A stretch of DNA of 64,000 nt from Methylomagnum ishizawai (GTDB lineage: Bacteria; Pseudomonadota; Gammaproteobacteria; Methylococcales; Methylococcaceae), in NCBI RefSeq assembly GCF_900155475.1, contig NZ_FXAM01000001.1, forward strand, positions 1,971,501 through 2,035,500. Direction: 5' to 3'. The notes under the pieces are model-generated. The model was not told where the DNA came from. It was given only the letters and a program-made list of their open reading frames with translations, and made no database searches. Of this stretch, positions 46,704-55,514 are shown piece after piece. How positions within the stretch are numbered: the first letter of the stretch is position 1; each line of letters starts with the position of its first letter. A program made the translations under genes and the position numbers.

Positions 46704-47993
46704 CCCAGCGGGATTATTTCCCACTCCCCCTGGGAGGGTCCGGGCGATCTTCTTAAGGATGGAGCGGTTTTCGCCGAAGGTACAGATCGCCTTGCAGTGT
46801 TCGCTCAAATCGCCGAAGGGGATGAAGGCGATAGGTAATCCGTCGAGCGAGTGGCGGAAGGCGGGACGCGCTAGTTGCGCCATCACTTCCTTTTCGCGGC
46901 GGTTCGGCGCCACCAGGTAAAGGTCACACCCGCAATCCGGTATCGACCGCGCCAAATCCTCCAGGCGGAGGATCCCCGAATAGATGGAAGTGCTCTTCTC
47001 CACTTCGAAGGCGCCGACGATCTCCCCAGTTCCCGGCTCCAGCCATAGCACATCGATCAGGCGCACCGTCTCCCTGACCTCGTCGGGCCACTCACGGGGG
47101 GGCAAATCGGGAACGGTGAGCAAGGCGAAGGACTGGCCGTCGTAGGCGCGGTGGCGGTCGTTGCGCGCCACATGGACCTCGTAGCGGAGCGCGCGGCCGA
47201 TGGTGATCAGGAGGTGTTGTATCCGCGTGTGTTCGGATTCCTCCCGGCGTTCCTCCAGGACTGCTGAGTGACGGGCCTGGGCCGCCTTTTCCAGCTTGGC
47301 CTTTTCCAGGGCGGGGACCGCTTCCGTATTGTTCCCTATCGGCAATCTTCCCGTGCCGATCTCATACAGCAAACCCGAGAATGCGCCGAGATCCTTGGAC
47401 AAGTGATTCCGGACGCGCTCGTTCGCGTTCAGGATCACCTCCCGCATGGCGAGGTAGCTTTCCCAGGACCCCAATTTCTTCTTGTCCGCGAACAAGGCAT
47501 TGAAGCCATTGAGCATCGCTGTGTTGAAGGGCGGTATGGCCGTGGGATGCAGGAAATACAGGATGTTGGCCACGGCGGGTCCCAGTCCCTTGATCCTGGC
47601 ATCGGCCAGTCCGCTGATTTCGGCCAGGATGCGCTCCGTCTGGTTCGTGGCGAGGCAGGCTTGCAAAAAGCCGCCAAACTTGTGCTTGTTGGCCTCGTTC
47701 TCGTAAATATCGGGAATGCGGAGCTTGGGTTTCCAGTAGAACGGGTGGGCCGCGCCCTCGAACACCTGTTTCTGCTCGGTGATGGCGGCCAGTACCGTCT
47801 CCAAGGGCGAACCCTTGAAATCGTTACCGAACGTCCCCTCGGCAATGCCGTCCACGACATCCCGCACTCCGCGCCGGATGGTGCGGAAGGCTTTCATGCG
47901 TTCTCCGCCGTTAATGAACCATGTGTTATAGACCGATTCCGAGTCGGACTTATAGCGATCAATCAATTCGGTCAACGGTGCGGTTTCAAGCAT
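46671..47993 (-). CDS. Candidate PD-(D/E)XK nuclease, restriction-type
   Basis: 440 residues. The N-terminal half has a helix-hairpin-like segment (ARIKGLGPAVANILYFLHPT). The middle is charged (LEKAALARHSAVLEE-like). The C-terminal domain carries a PD-(D/E)XK-like arrangement: LIDVLWLEPGTGEIVGAFEV then EKSTSIYSGILRL, i.e. D-x(n)-E-x-E-K. Such layouts occur in type II restriction and defence endonucleases. No methyltransferase is adjacent, so a restriction-modification pair is not supported. Family not recognised. Confidence 0.5.
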   Translation of the reverse strand: MLETAPLTELIDRYKSDSESVYNTWFINGGERMKAFRTIRRGVRDVVDGIAEGTFGNDFKGSPLETVLAAITEQKQVFEGAAHPFYWKPKLRIPDIYENEANKHKFGGFLQACLATNQTERILAEISGLADARIKGLGPAVANILYFLHPTAIPPFNTAMLNGFNALFADKKKLGSWESYLAMREVILNANERVRNHLSKDLGAFSGLLYEIGTGRLPIGNNTEAVPALEKAKLEKAAQARHSAVLEERREESEHTRIQHLLITIGRALRYEVHVARNDRHRAYDGQSFALLTVPDLPPREWPDEVRETVRLIDVLWLEPGTGEIVGAFEVEKSTSIYSGILRLEDLARSIPDCGCDLYLVAPNRREKEVMAQLARPAFRHSLDGLPIAFIPFGDLSEHCKAICTFGENRSILKKIARTLPGGVGNNPAGLHILEGHGGP

Positions 47994-48229
47994 GTCATCA
48001 ACGGTTTGTGGGTTTTTAAATCATAGGGTGGGGCCATCCAAGCCTTTGCGAATAGGGGCAGCGTGGGTCATGGGCGATACCGCGCTTCCGACGGTACTGT
48101 CCGTATCCAGCGCCCGTCATGTGATGCCCCGGCCTGCAACCTCGCCAGGGTGCCCCGGTAACCACTGCCCATGGATATCTTCCCCGAGTCCTCCGGAGGG
48201 GAGCCGAATATCACGATGTCGGCGCCGAT

Positions 48230-49174
48230 CTAATTCACGGTCTCTTTGGGATCATCGCTACTGGCCCAATCGGGGTTATCTAGCAACCGATAGCGAGGCC
48301 GGCCATTTCCTACTCGGGTCACCATAAGCGTGATGCTCGCCTTTTGGCGCAAATGCGTATTTATATCTTCGGGATTGATAATAGCCGGTCCGATTTTTCC
48401 GGATATCACATCACCGCTTTCCTGTATCCGAAATTCAAAGGTCCGCCTTTTGGGAAGGATTCCTTGAAATTCGCCAGTCAAGTTTTTTTCCTCTTCGTGC
48501 AGGTTATCGCCACTGAGGCGTTCCCAACTCCGGCGGACTTGTTTAATATCCGTAAACTGGAAAACCTTATTGCCGAACCTCAAGGCGCAAACCGCTTCGT
48601 TTTCGGCAAGCGTATTAACGAAACCGCGTATCTTGTCCAAGGCCCTTGGATCGAGTTCGGCGGCGGAGTCCGCCAATAATTCATCATCTGGCTCGATAGA
48701 ACCTTGGAGTAGGTTTTGGGTACGCTCCAAAGCCAATTCAACGGGGGTTTGCTCGTCAAGTGGCATCTGCCTTACCCGGTATTCCTCCAATTCGAAGCCG
48801 AACGAGCCCAGGGCGGTGTTCGTGATAAGCAACTGGTTTTGTTCCCTGTTAGGGATCGGCCCCATCGCCGACAATGGGGCTGTCAGGGAGGCCGCCACGG
48901 CGGCCACCGCCTCGGTAAACCCATTCACGGCTTTCATGGCGAAGTCGGCAAAAATGCCGTGGCTGCCACCCACCACGGGACGTCCGCTGAAGGTCAAGCA
49001 CGCCCGCGCAGGTTCATGCTCATCGACTTGTGCTTGGCCAATCTCATCCTCAACCTCTTCCAGTCTTGCCAATAAGCTGCTGCGGTCAAGCACGTCTTCT
49101 TCCGGCGTGCTGGCGATCATTTTTTGAAGTGTGCTGCGTTCGCCAAGCAGATTCAGCAAATCCACTTTGTTCAT
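48230..49174 (-). CDS. Uncharacterised partner of the nucleotidyltransferase-like gene
   Basis: 314 residues. N-terminal coiled-coil-prone region MNKVDLLNLLGERSTLQKMI then LLARLEEVEDEIGQAQVDE; a middle hydrophobic Ala-rich stretch (FTEAVAAVAASLTAPLSAMG) that may be a buried helix; a beta-rich C terminus (FEFRIQESGDVISGKIGPAI). No known family. Translation is coupled to the upstream nucleotidyltransferase-fold gene by a 4-base ATGA overlap, so the pair probably acts together. The gap 47994-48229 has no gene. Confidence 0.6.
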   Translation of the reverse strand: MNKVDLLNLLGERSTLQKMIASTPEEDVLDRSSLLARLEEVEDEIGQAQVDEHEPARACLTFSGRPVVGGSHGIFADFAMKAVNGFTEAVAAVAASLTAPLSAMGPIPNREQNQLLITNTALGSFGFELEEYRVRQMPLDEQTPVELALERTQNLLQGSIEPDDELLADSAAELDPRALDKIRGFVNTLAENEAVCALRFGNKVFQFTDIKQVRRSWERLSGDNLHEEEKNLTGEFQGILPKRRTFEFRIQESGDVISGKIGPAIINPEDINTHLRQKASITLMVTRVGNGRPRYRLLDNPDWASSDDPKETVN

Positions 49175-49767
49175 GGCTGTGCTCCTGGGTTTCCGGATCC
49201 GATCAATATCGCTTTTGCGGCGACGTCTTCAACCGGAGCCAGATCGATTTGCAAATAACCTTTCCATAGTTGATTTCGACGATGCGACCACATGCTATAC
49301 CAATAGGCGCTGCTCGCCACCAATCGCTCTTGAAGCGTGGTATCCAGGCATACCATATAGGCATCGGTATGATAGATGGCCTTGAAGGCTTTCCTGGCAG
49401 ATTTAGTAGCCGGAAACAAGAGAGGCGCTTTATTCAATAAATCGGTCTGGGAAACGTTTGGAGGGAGTTGATAGAAAGTCACCACGTCAATATCCTCCGG
49501 CGCACGAGATTCTAGAAGTTCCACATCTTCCAGAAAGCTGCCATCGAGCCATTGAAAGCCGATGGTCAATCCCAATTTATGCAGTTCGGCGCGATAATTC
49601 AGGAAGCCGTCCAGTATTTCAAGTCGCTGCGGAGTATGGCTAAACCTGGAGACGAACTCATTTAGAGATATCGGATATGGCGATCGATCCACCGAAACTG
49701 GATTAAGCTCATTTATAGGCGGAATAACTCCCCTAGAATTCCAAGTTGGTATCGATGTGAGCGGCAT
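49171..49767 (-). CDS. Nucleotidyltransferase-fold protein (DUF6932-like)
   Basis: 198 residues from ATG 49767 behind AAGGAAG; a longer frame starts at 49815. The motif WLDGSFLEDVELLESRAPED then IDVVTFYQL fits the nucleotidyltransferase pattern hG-S...D-x-D. Family members of this small type often sit in defence islands beside a second gene, as here. The C-terminal part (YWYSMWSHRRNQLWKGYLQI) is helical and Trp-rich. Substrate unknown; a toxin or minimal NTase role is inference. Confidence 0.6.
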   Translation of the reverse strand: MPLTSIPTWNSRGVIPPINELNPVSVDRSPYPISLNEFVSRFSHTPQRLEILDGFLNYRAELHKLGLTIGFQWLDGSFLEDVELLESRAPEDIDVVTFYQLPPNVSQTDLLNKAPLLFPATKSARKAFKAIYHTDAYMVCLDTTLQERLVASSAYWYSMWSHRRNQLWKGYLQIDLAPVEDVAAKAILIGSGNPGAQP

Positions 49768-50276
49768 GCGGCTTCCTTTTTCGTTTTTATTTAACCTAGT
49801 TTCAGGCGCGGTCAATCCACAGTGGAGTTACATCAACTCAAGAAACCTGGGTTATGATGCCTGAGTTTAAGTTAAATTATATCACAGCGAGTACAGTCTA
49901 ACGATGAAGGAAAGTGTGGGGGAGCCGTCTGGGAGCCGCTCCTATGTGTTTTTTGTTTATCCCCATTCCCGCCCTCCATCGATGTGGATGATGCCGGGCG
50001 ATATGGTCGTGGCCGGGACGGATCGGGAGGGCCGCAGCCGCATGGCGCGGAGGCAAACGATTCGGCTTGGATCGGGCTTATTCCCGATCCAAGCGGCAGA
50101 TCCACTCCGCTCGGTTCCATGGGGCCGGTTGTCTTCGCGTACCCGTATGGATGTGCGCAAAAATCGGTGCGGATTTTTGACAAGCTCTAGCCATTGCCCA
50201 TTGCACGGAATGACCGCTTTCGTGTCCAACAGCATCCATCCAGCATCTGGAAACGCAATAATTTTTGTTCTGTCGG
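49768..50276. other. Intergenic region with two stem-loops
   Basis: No gene supported. A perfect 12-bp stem is at 50065-50094 (GCTTGGATCGGG, 6-base loop, CCCGATCCAAGC). A second short one (AAAAATC / GATTTTT) is near 50159-50178. Either could stop or protect transcripts from the gene at 50277-51836. Composition shifts sharply from AT-rich (49800-49900) to GC-rich, a sign of a junction. Confidence 0.5.
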
Positions 50277-51836
50277 CTAAGTATTTCCGTTTTTCCAATC
50301 GCTTAGAATCGTGGCAACCCATTCGCAATCCATCTTGGCGCATGGCTCCGCTTCGATGATGATGGCACCGAGAGGATGCTCAATCGGGTCGGCTTCTATG
50401 AACAGGTAAGCATTCGAAGAAATAATTCCATCGATCTTGATGACGGAAACATACCGAGGTCTTGGTTTGTGGCTGGAACCAAGGATTGTGCTGAGTGGGT
50501 GAACGGTATCATCATCCAAGATGGCCTTCGGCATTTTTGATATTTGGGGATGGAGTTGTCGAGGATTAAGGGCGACGAAACTTATAGTATTGAAATCATC
50601 GGATAAGCCCGATACGAATTTTTTAAGGTATTCTGTGAATTTTGGATTTTCTGGGGGATAGTGGTCTGGAAACGATAGGTTGCCAAACGCAATTATATCT
50701 ATCGGCAAGAGATCGTTTTTACCTTCTCCCTGGACAACGCTGGCCTCGGTGCTTGGATTCCGTCCCGAAAATACAGCAACCCCTTCTTGTGGATCGGTTC
50801 GATATATTTTCTTGGTTAGTAAATCAGGAAACCGGGCCGTGTAGCTGACAGGCACCTCTTTGGGCTGTAGCGCCTGATCGGGTGGTTCCTCGTGCAAGTT
50901 CAAGGTTGTTTTGTCGTCAATTTCCCCCGGTCCTTGATCATCCTCCGCGCCGCCTTTCGCAGACGCTGCTGCGCTCCCAAACATTTTCGATGCCATGGTA
51001 TAGGTCAGTTTTTCAAAAGGAAAAGGGTGGGAACAGGAAATTATTTGAAAAACCAGAAATTTTTGGTCGCCGAGCCACATGCCGTTGACCTTTATTGTTG
51101 ATTTGCCCTCAAAAGGTAGTTTGGCCATTGGGTAGATTTCATCTATCGAGGATGCCAGTAGCGATGACGATAATGATTGAATGCAGCGCTCGGCGTATGG
51201 ATCGAAAGCTATCCTGGCAATATCCGCAGCTGAGTAGCCCCTCAATCCAGGCGAAATATCGACATGCGCTATTCCATTGGACTTATCAATGCGGGCGTTT
51301 TCCCAGAGGTTGTTTGTATCAAATGGAGCTTGAAAAATACGCACAATTAACTCGCTGGACGATCCAAAATAGAATCGAATAATCTCTATCGCGGGAATTA
51401 TGACGGTTCTTTTACATCCAGTCTGGGCAACCAAACACCATGAATTTGTATGCATGCGGTGGTAGGGGTGGATGTTAAATGGTATAAGGTAGTTATCATG
51501 GTCGTCAGTAACGCCCGACTTGGCTAGCCGCGTCATTTCCTTATCGGATACCACATCAAATACTTCTTCGTTACAGTATTGGGTGCCAACCAGTTTTCCG
51601 CTTTCCCAAAGTGTCCCAATGGAAACCATTGGCAATAAACCAATTGGGATCGGTATCCGTCTTTGCCCTTTTAAAGGGTATGGAAAAGTTGTTTCGAAGC
51701 GAGACAGCCTTGCATTTATGAATGGGCTTTTGTCGCGCTTTCCTCGCGAGAAGAATAGGTTTCCTATCCAATCAAGGCGCCATATATTTCCATCATGTGG
51801 GAATACCTTGATTTCCATATTGAAATGCGGAGTCAT
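50277..51836 (-). CDS. Uncharacterised 519-residue protein, faint TnsE resemblance
   Basis: Start uncertain: ATG 51836 (MTPHFNMEIKVFPHDGNIWR) or a TTG at 51902. AT-rich compared with its neighbours. A block around TVIIPAIEIIRFYFGSSSEL, followed by VDISPGLRGYSAADIARIAF, and later NGMWLGDQKFLVFQIISCSH, is arranged like segments I recall from TnsE of Tn7, the selector for conjugal/replicating DNA (538 residues in Tn7). A Gly/Asp-rich linker (SAAASAKGGAEDDQGPGEID) splits two halves. Resemblance is from memory and weak; an unrelated island protein is equally possible. Confidence 0.4.
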   Translation of the reverse strand: MTPHFNMEIKVFPHDGNIWRLDWIGNLFFSRGKRDKSPFINARLSRFETTFPYPLKGQRRIPIPIGLLPMVSIGTLWESGKLVGTQYCNEEVFDVVSDKEMTRLAKSGVTDDHDNYLIPFNIHPYHRMHTNSWCLVAQTGCKRTVIIPAIEIIRFYFGSSSELIVRIFQAPFDTNNLWENARIDKSNGIAHVDISPGLRGYSAADIARIAFDPYAERCIQSLSSSLLASSIDEIYPMAKLPFEGKSTIKVNGMWLGDQKFLVFQIISCSHPFPFEKLTYTMASKMFGSAAASAKGGAEDDQGPGEIDDKTTLNLHEEPPDQALQPKEVPVSYTARFPDLLTKKIYRTDPQEGVAVFSGRNPSTEASVVQGEGKNDLLPIDIIAFGNLSFPDHYPPENPKFTEYLKKFVSGLSDDFNTISFVALNPRQLHPQISKMPKAILDDDTVHPLSTILGSSHKPRPRYVSVIKIDGIISSNAYLFIEADPIEHPLGAIIIEAEPCAKMDCEWVATILSDWKNGNT

Positions 51837-51902
51837 TTGCGGTCTTTGGTTGCTTGCGTTGGGGCAAGCATCATGCACCAGATCAGAATGCCACGCCAAC
51901 AA

Positions 51903-52303
51903 TCCATTATTCCTGTCAAAACATTGGGGAGGAGGATTTAGGTGTTACCCCCCGTCCCATCGCCAAGCGCCACAGCAAAGATGCTCCAAAGTGTAGGGGG
52001 GCGATGGGGTTGGCCCCACCTGCCCGATGCAAGCCGGGGGCACCGGCGTCGGCAAGGCATCCCCTTCTGGAAGGACTACCCGAAGCGGGCAAATGTGTTC
52101 CCTCGTGGAATTGGGATTTCGGGCATAAGCTGGCGCACCGTAGGATAGCGACTATGAACATGAATTTGACTTCATTGGCCGTTGTACGCCCCCAGTCGAC
52201 CGATTTTTTGTAATTTTCAAAAATTCATCTAAATAATTGATTTGTAATTTATTTTGCCTATTTTTGCGGGCAAAACAAGTAAATCATCCGTACATGGACG
52301 GAA
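51903..52303. other. Intergenic region, no gene seen
   Basis: GC-rich first half, then AT-rich from about 52200 with a short inverted repeat (AATTTTC/AAAATT). It ends at the abrupt beginning of the methyltransferase fragment, so a recombination junction lies near 52300. Confidence 0.5.
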
Positions 52304-52902
52304 ATGGTCGCCGACCTCGCCGGGAATCTGATCGCCCTGGCGGAGGCCAAGGCGGAAGCCCAAGCCCTGCGGAACATCGAGTTCCGCGTCGCCGACATGC
52401 TGGACCTCGGTTATCCCGACGGAAGCTTCGACGCCGTGGTGTGCGTGTTCGGCATCTTCTTCGTGCCCGACATGGCCGGGGCGGTCGTGGAGTTGTGGCG
52501 CATGGTCCGGCCCGGCGGCCGCCTGGCGATCACGACCTGGGGTCCGCGCCTGTTCGAGCCCGCCAACGGGGTTTTTTGGGAAGCGGTCGAGGCGGTCCGG
52601 CCCGACCTGCACCGGGGCTTCAATCCCTCGGACCGCATTTCCGAACCGGCGGGACTGCGCGCCATGTTGGCCGAGGCCGGGGTACAGGGCGCCGACATCG
52701 TGGCCGAAGCGGGAACCCATCCGCTCGGATCCCCGGAGGATTGGCGGAAGATCGCCATGGGGAGTGGTTACCGGGGCACCTTGGAACAATTGGAGGCCGG
52801 GACATTCCACCGGATTCGGGAAATGCACCTATCCCGCCTCCAGAGGGAAAAATCGCGGCCATCGAGACCAACGTCATCTATGCCCTGGCGACCAAGCAAT
52901 AG
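52304..52902 (+). pseudogene. SAM-dependent methyltransferase remnant
   Basis: Begins in the middle of a class I methyltransferase (VADLAGNLIALAEAKAEAQA; FRVADMLDLGYPDGSFDAVV; LWRMVRPGGRLAITTWGP). The N-terminal glycine-rich SAM loop is missing. A frameshift near 52825 follows LEQLEAGTFHRIREMH; the true C terminus IETNVIYALATKQ is read in another frame and stops at 52902. So it is both 5-prime truncated and frameshifted. The substrate class cannot be said (UbiE/arsM-like family). Confidence 0.75.
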
Positions 52903-52942
52903 GACAGGGAAGTCCTGTGGATCGAAGGCTGGGTCACATGCC

Positions 52943-53164
52943 CTAGCCGCAACATCCCCCGGCCTTGCCATGCGCCTGTACCGGCGGGCACTTCACGGAA
53001 CCGTAGGAGCAGAAAACACAGCAATCGCCCGGCTTGGGACGGAGCAAGACCTGGCAATTCTTGCATTCGTAATAGAACTGGCAAGCATCCGTGGGCATGG
53101 TCTCCCGCTGGGCGAAACCGCATCCGGGACAGGTGATGACGGATTCCAGGACGAGGCTATCCAT
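52943..53164 (-). CDS. Small Cys-rich GDCCxFCSYG protein
   Basis: 73 residues with eleven Cys: CPGC, then a CKNC pair, GDCCVFCSYGSVKCPPVQ and a C-terminal GGCCG. The GDCCxFCSYG-CPPxQ signature defines a family of small metal-binding proteins often found beside merTP-type uptake genes. It probably binds mercury or another soft metal in the cytosol. It lies 6 bases after merP on the same strand. Confidence 0.8.
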   Translation of the reverse strand: MDSLVLESVITCPGCGFAQRETMPTDACQFYYECKNCQVLLRPKPGDCCVFCSYGSVKCPPVQAHGKAGGCCG

Positions 53165-53170
53165 GGATGT

Positions 53171-53446
53171 TCAGGGATGGAGCGTGGAGGGATAGCCGAC
53201 CTGCGTGGTGGCTTGGATCAAGGCGTCCGGGGTGGCCCGCTCCGGGTCGTAGGTGACCGTGGCGGTTTTCCGGTCGAAATCGACTTTGGCTTCGTTGACT
53301 CCGGGGACCCGCTCCAAAGCCTTCCTGATCGTGATCGGGCAGACCGCGCAATCCATGCTCCGCACGTCCAGCATGACGGTCCGGGGTGTGCCGGCGAAGC
53401 TCAACAGGGGTGGCAGGGCGAGGGCAAGCAGGATCGTCAGACGCAT
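53171..53446 (-). CDS. merP: Periplasmic mercury-binding protein MerP-like
   Basis: 91 residues. Signal peptide MRLTILLALALPPLLSFAG, then a heavy-metal-associated ferredoxin-like domain: TVMLDVRSMDCAVCPITIRK, VNEAKVDFDRKTATVTYDPE, LIQATTQVGYPS. The metal site is CAVC, close to the MerP CAAC. It hands Hg(II) to MerT. Gap of 15 bases after merT. Confidence 0.88.
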   Translation of the reverse strand: MRLTILLALALPPLLSFAGTPRTVMLDVRSMDCAVCPITIRKALERVPGVNEAKVDFDRKTATVTYDPERATPDALIQATTQVGYPSTLHP

Positions 53447-53461
53447 ATCATTTCCTCGGAA

Positions 53462-53809
53462 TCAGTAGAAAAGCGGCGCGGCCCATGGACCGGCCAGGAG
53501 CCCTAGCGAGAGCAGGGCGACCCCCCAAAAAATCAGCCGCTGCCGCTTGAGGGTCGGTTTATCCCGGCAGGCCGAGCCGGGTTCGCAGGCCCGGGACGGG
53601 AAATAAAGCTCGCGAAATGCGAGTGCCAGGAATAGGAGCGCCGCCGCCATGAAAGCGGGCCTGAATAGCGCCATGGCCGTCAGGCGGCCGATCCAGGCTC
53701 CGCCGAACCCCAGCGAAAGCAGGACCAACGGCCCCAGGCAACACGCCGAAGCGCCTATCGCGGCCAAGGTTCCGGCGAGCAGCGAGCCTTTTGCGTTCAA
53801 TCGGGACAT
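53462..53809 (-). CDS. merT: Mercury transporter MerT-like
   Basis: 115 residues, three membrane helices. The first has the vicinal Cys pair in IGASACCLGPLVLLSLGFGG. A cytoplasmic loop carries a second Cys pair (ACEPGSACRDK). It imports Hg(II) for cytosolic detoxification. First gene of merT-merP-GDCC under the MerR operator at 53835-53865. No merA reductase follows in this window. Confidence 0.9.
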   Translation of the reverse strand: MSRLNAKGSLLAGTLAAIGASACCLGPLVLLSLGFGGAWIGRLTAMALFRPAFMAAALLFLALAFRELYFPSRACEPGSACRDKPTLKRQRLIFWGVALLSLGLLAGPWAAPLFY

Positions 53810-53834
53810 CTCGGTTCTCCAGGTTCCGGCGCGA

Positions 53835-53865
53835 CTCTAAACCCCGTACCATGGTACGGAGTCAA
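53835..53865 (-). promoter_or_regulatory. MerR operator/promoter of merTP
   Basis: On the minus strand: -35 TTGACT (complement of 53860-53865), a 19-base spacer and -10 TTAGAG (complement of 53835-53840). The spacer contains the perfect dyad CCGTACCATGGTACGG (53844-53859), the MerR box of Tn21/Tn501 type. The overlong spacer requires MerR-Hg(II) to untwist DNA, so mercury should induce merTP. Confidence 0.95.
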
Positions 53866-53882
53866 GCCTATCGGGATTCAAT

Positions 53883-54206
53883 ATGACCACCCCCCTGTAT
53901 TACACCCTGGCCGCCTTCTTCGAGATCGCCGGTTGTTTCGCCTTCTGGAGCGTTGTGCGGCTCGGCCGGTCCTGGCTGTGGCTCAGCGCCGGCATCGCCA
54001 GCCTCTGCGCGTTCGCCTGGCTGTTGACCCGCGTCGAGGTCGAGGTGGCGGGGCGGGCCTACGCGGTCTATGGCGGCGTCTACATCGTCGCTTCGCTGTT
54101 GTGGCTGTGGGGGATCGAAGGCCACCGGCCGGACCGCTGGGACCTGGCGGGCGCGGTGGTTTGCCTCTCGGGCGCGGCCATCATCCTATGGGGACCGCGT
54201 TCATGA
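53883..54206 (+). CDS. ynfA: YnfA-family small membrane protein
   Basis: 107 residues, four helices, UPF0060/YnfA signature: [40 protein letters not shown], and the C terminus [19 protein letters not shown]. It resembles small multidrug resistance exporters. Divergent from merT across the MerR operator, and its stop overlaps merR by 4 bases, so it is co-expressed with the regulator. A role in metal or organomercury export is inference. Confidence 0.9.
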   Translation: MTTPLYYTLAAFFEIAGCFAFWSVVRLGRSWLWLSAGIASLCAFAWLLTRVEVEVAGRAYAVYGGVYIVASLLWLWGIEGHRPDRWDLAGAVVCLSGAAIILWGPRS

Positions 54207-54604
54207 GCGAAGGCCTGCTCACCATCGGTGCCTTGGCTAAGCAAGCCGGGGTGAACGTGGAAACCATCCGGTATTACCAGAGGCGGGGCTTGCTGGACGA
54301 GCCGGACAAGCCCTTGGGTGGCGTGCGCCGTTATCCGGTTGCCTTGGCCGGGCGGATCCGCTTCATCAAGCGGGCACAGGCGCTGGGTTTCACCCTGGAG
54401 GAGGTCGGCCTTTTGTTGCGGCTCGACCAAGCCCGCGCCTGCGCCGAAACGCGGGAACTGGCGGCCCGTAAGTTGGCCTTGATCAATCGCAAGATCGCCG
54501 ATCTGGCCTCAATGCGTGACGCCCTGGAGACCTTGTCCCACGAATGCGACGAAAGGTCTGGGGAAGCATCCTGTCCGATTATCCAAGTCTTGGAGCAAGG
54601 CTAA
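54203..54604 (+). CDS. merR: Mercury-responsive regulator MerR
   Basis: 133 residues. Winged helix-turn-helix [25 protein letters not shown] at the N terminus, then [20 protein letters not shown]. The three Hg(II)-binding cysteines are in place: [30 protein letters not shown]. It activates the divergent merTP promoter. It overlaps ynfA by 4 bases. Confidence 0.93.
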   Translation: MSEGLLTIGALAKQAGVNVETIRYYQRRGLLDEPDKPLGGVRRYPVALAGRIRFIKRAQALGFTLEEVGLLLRLDQARACAETRELAARKLALINRKIADLASMRDALETLSHECDERSGEASCPIIQVLEQG

Positions 54605-54783
54605 CGTCCCCCATGGGACTTCTCATACCTGCCGACCCGGAACCCAATCCGAAGAAAAGTATTCGTTGCGCCTAGGGGCGCTGTCTGGTCTCCATGGGCG
54701 TCGGCGCAAGCGTCCGCTTTCGCCAACGGGCATAGCGGCCATGCGGAACCCCACGTACCGCTCCAGCAAGCCATTTTGGATTT

Positions 54784-54800
54784 CTTAATTCCCACTTAAC
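54784..54800 (+). promoter_or_regulatory. PmrA/QseB-type direct-repeat box
   Basis: CTTAAT-N5-CTTAAC at 54784-54789 and 54795-54800, 48 bases upstream of the response regulator ATG. This matches the PmrA/QseB-class half-site pair and suggests autoregulation of the two-component/efflux operon. The rest of the gap 54605-54848 shows no gene. Confidence 0.65.
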
Positions 54801-54848
54801 CCTCGCCGCGCCAGACTACCGGTAACACTTCGAAAACCGGGGGCTGCG

Positions 54849-55514
54849 ATGCGTTTGTTATTGGTCGAGGACGATCCGATGATCGGCCAGGCGATTTGCG
54901 AGGGCCTGGACCAGGATGGCTTCGTGGTCGATTGGGTTCGGGATGGCGAACACGCCCGGCTCGCCTTGGCGAATCCGGGTGCGTGTTACGCCGCCGTATT
55001 GCTCGACCTGGGATTGCCCCGCCTGTCCGGCCTGGATCTGCTCGCCGAGTGGCGCCGGAATGGGAATGCCGTTCCGGTGCTGATCCTGACCGCGCGCGAC
55101 GCCGTGGCCGACAGGGTCAAGGGGCTCAACAGCGGTGCCGACGATTACCTGGTCAAACCGTTCGACCTGGAGGAATTGGCCGCCCGCATCCACGCCCTGG
55201 CCCGGCGGAGCGCGGGACGGGCCGCAGCCCTCATCGAGTACGGCGGCCTCCGCATGAATCCGGCGACCCACGAGGTCTGGTGGCGGGAACGGCCGGTGGA
55301 GTTGTCCGCCCGCGAATTCGCGCTGCTCCATGCCCTGCTGGAAAAGCCGGGGGCGGTGCTGTCCCGCGCCCAACTCGAAGAGCGCCTGTACGGCTGGGAC
55401 CGGGAAGTCGCCAGCAACGCGGTCGACGTGCATCTCCACAACCTGCGCAAGAAACTCGGCGGCGAGGTCATCGCCAACGTGCGCGGCGTGGGTTTCCGGG
55501 TGGTGAAGGCATGA
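54849..55514 (+). CDS. OmpR-family response regulator (PmrA/QseB-like)
   Basis: 221 residues. Receiver domain MRLLLVEDDPMIGQAICEGL with phospho-acceptor Asp in AAVLLDLGLPRLSG (about residue 51) and Lys in DYLVKPFDLEELA. Winged-helix output domain with ELSAREFALLHALLEKPGAV and SNAVDVHLHNLRKKLGG. The stop overlaps the kinase start by 4 bases. It probably controls the efflux operon that follows, through the CTTAA box. Confidence 0.94.
   Translation: MRLLLVEDDPMIGQAICEGLDQDGFVVDWVRDGEHARLALANPGACYAAVLLDLGLPRLSGLDLLAEWRRNGNAVPVLILTARDAVADRVKGLNSGADDYLVKPFDLEELAARIHALARRSAGRAAALIEYGGLRMNPATHEVWWRERPVELSAREFALLHALLEKPGAVLSRAQLEERLYGWDREVASNAVDVHLHNLRKKLGGEVIANVRGVGFRVVKA

Noticed and set aside
49957..50343. 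Minus-strand 128-codon frame upstream of the TnsE-like gene end
   Set aside because: Overlaps the 3-prime end of the 50277-51836 gene in another frame and contains the stem-loop; no coding signature.
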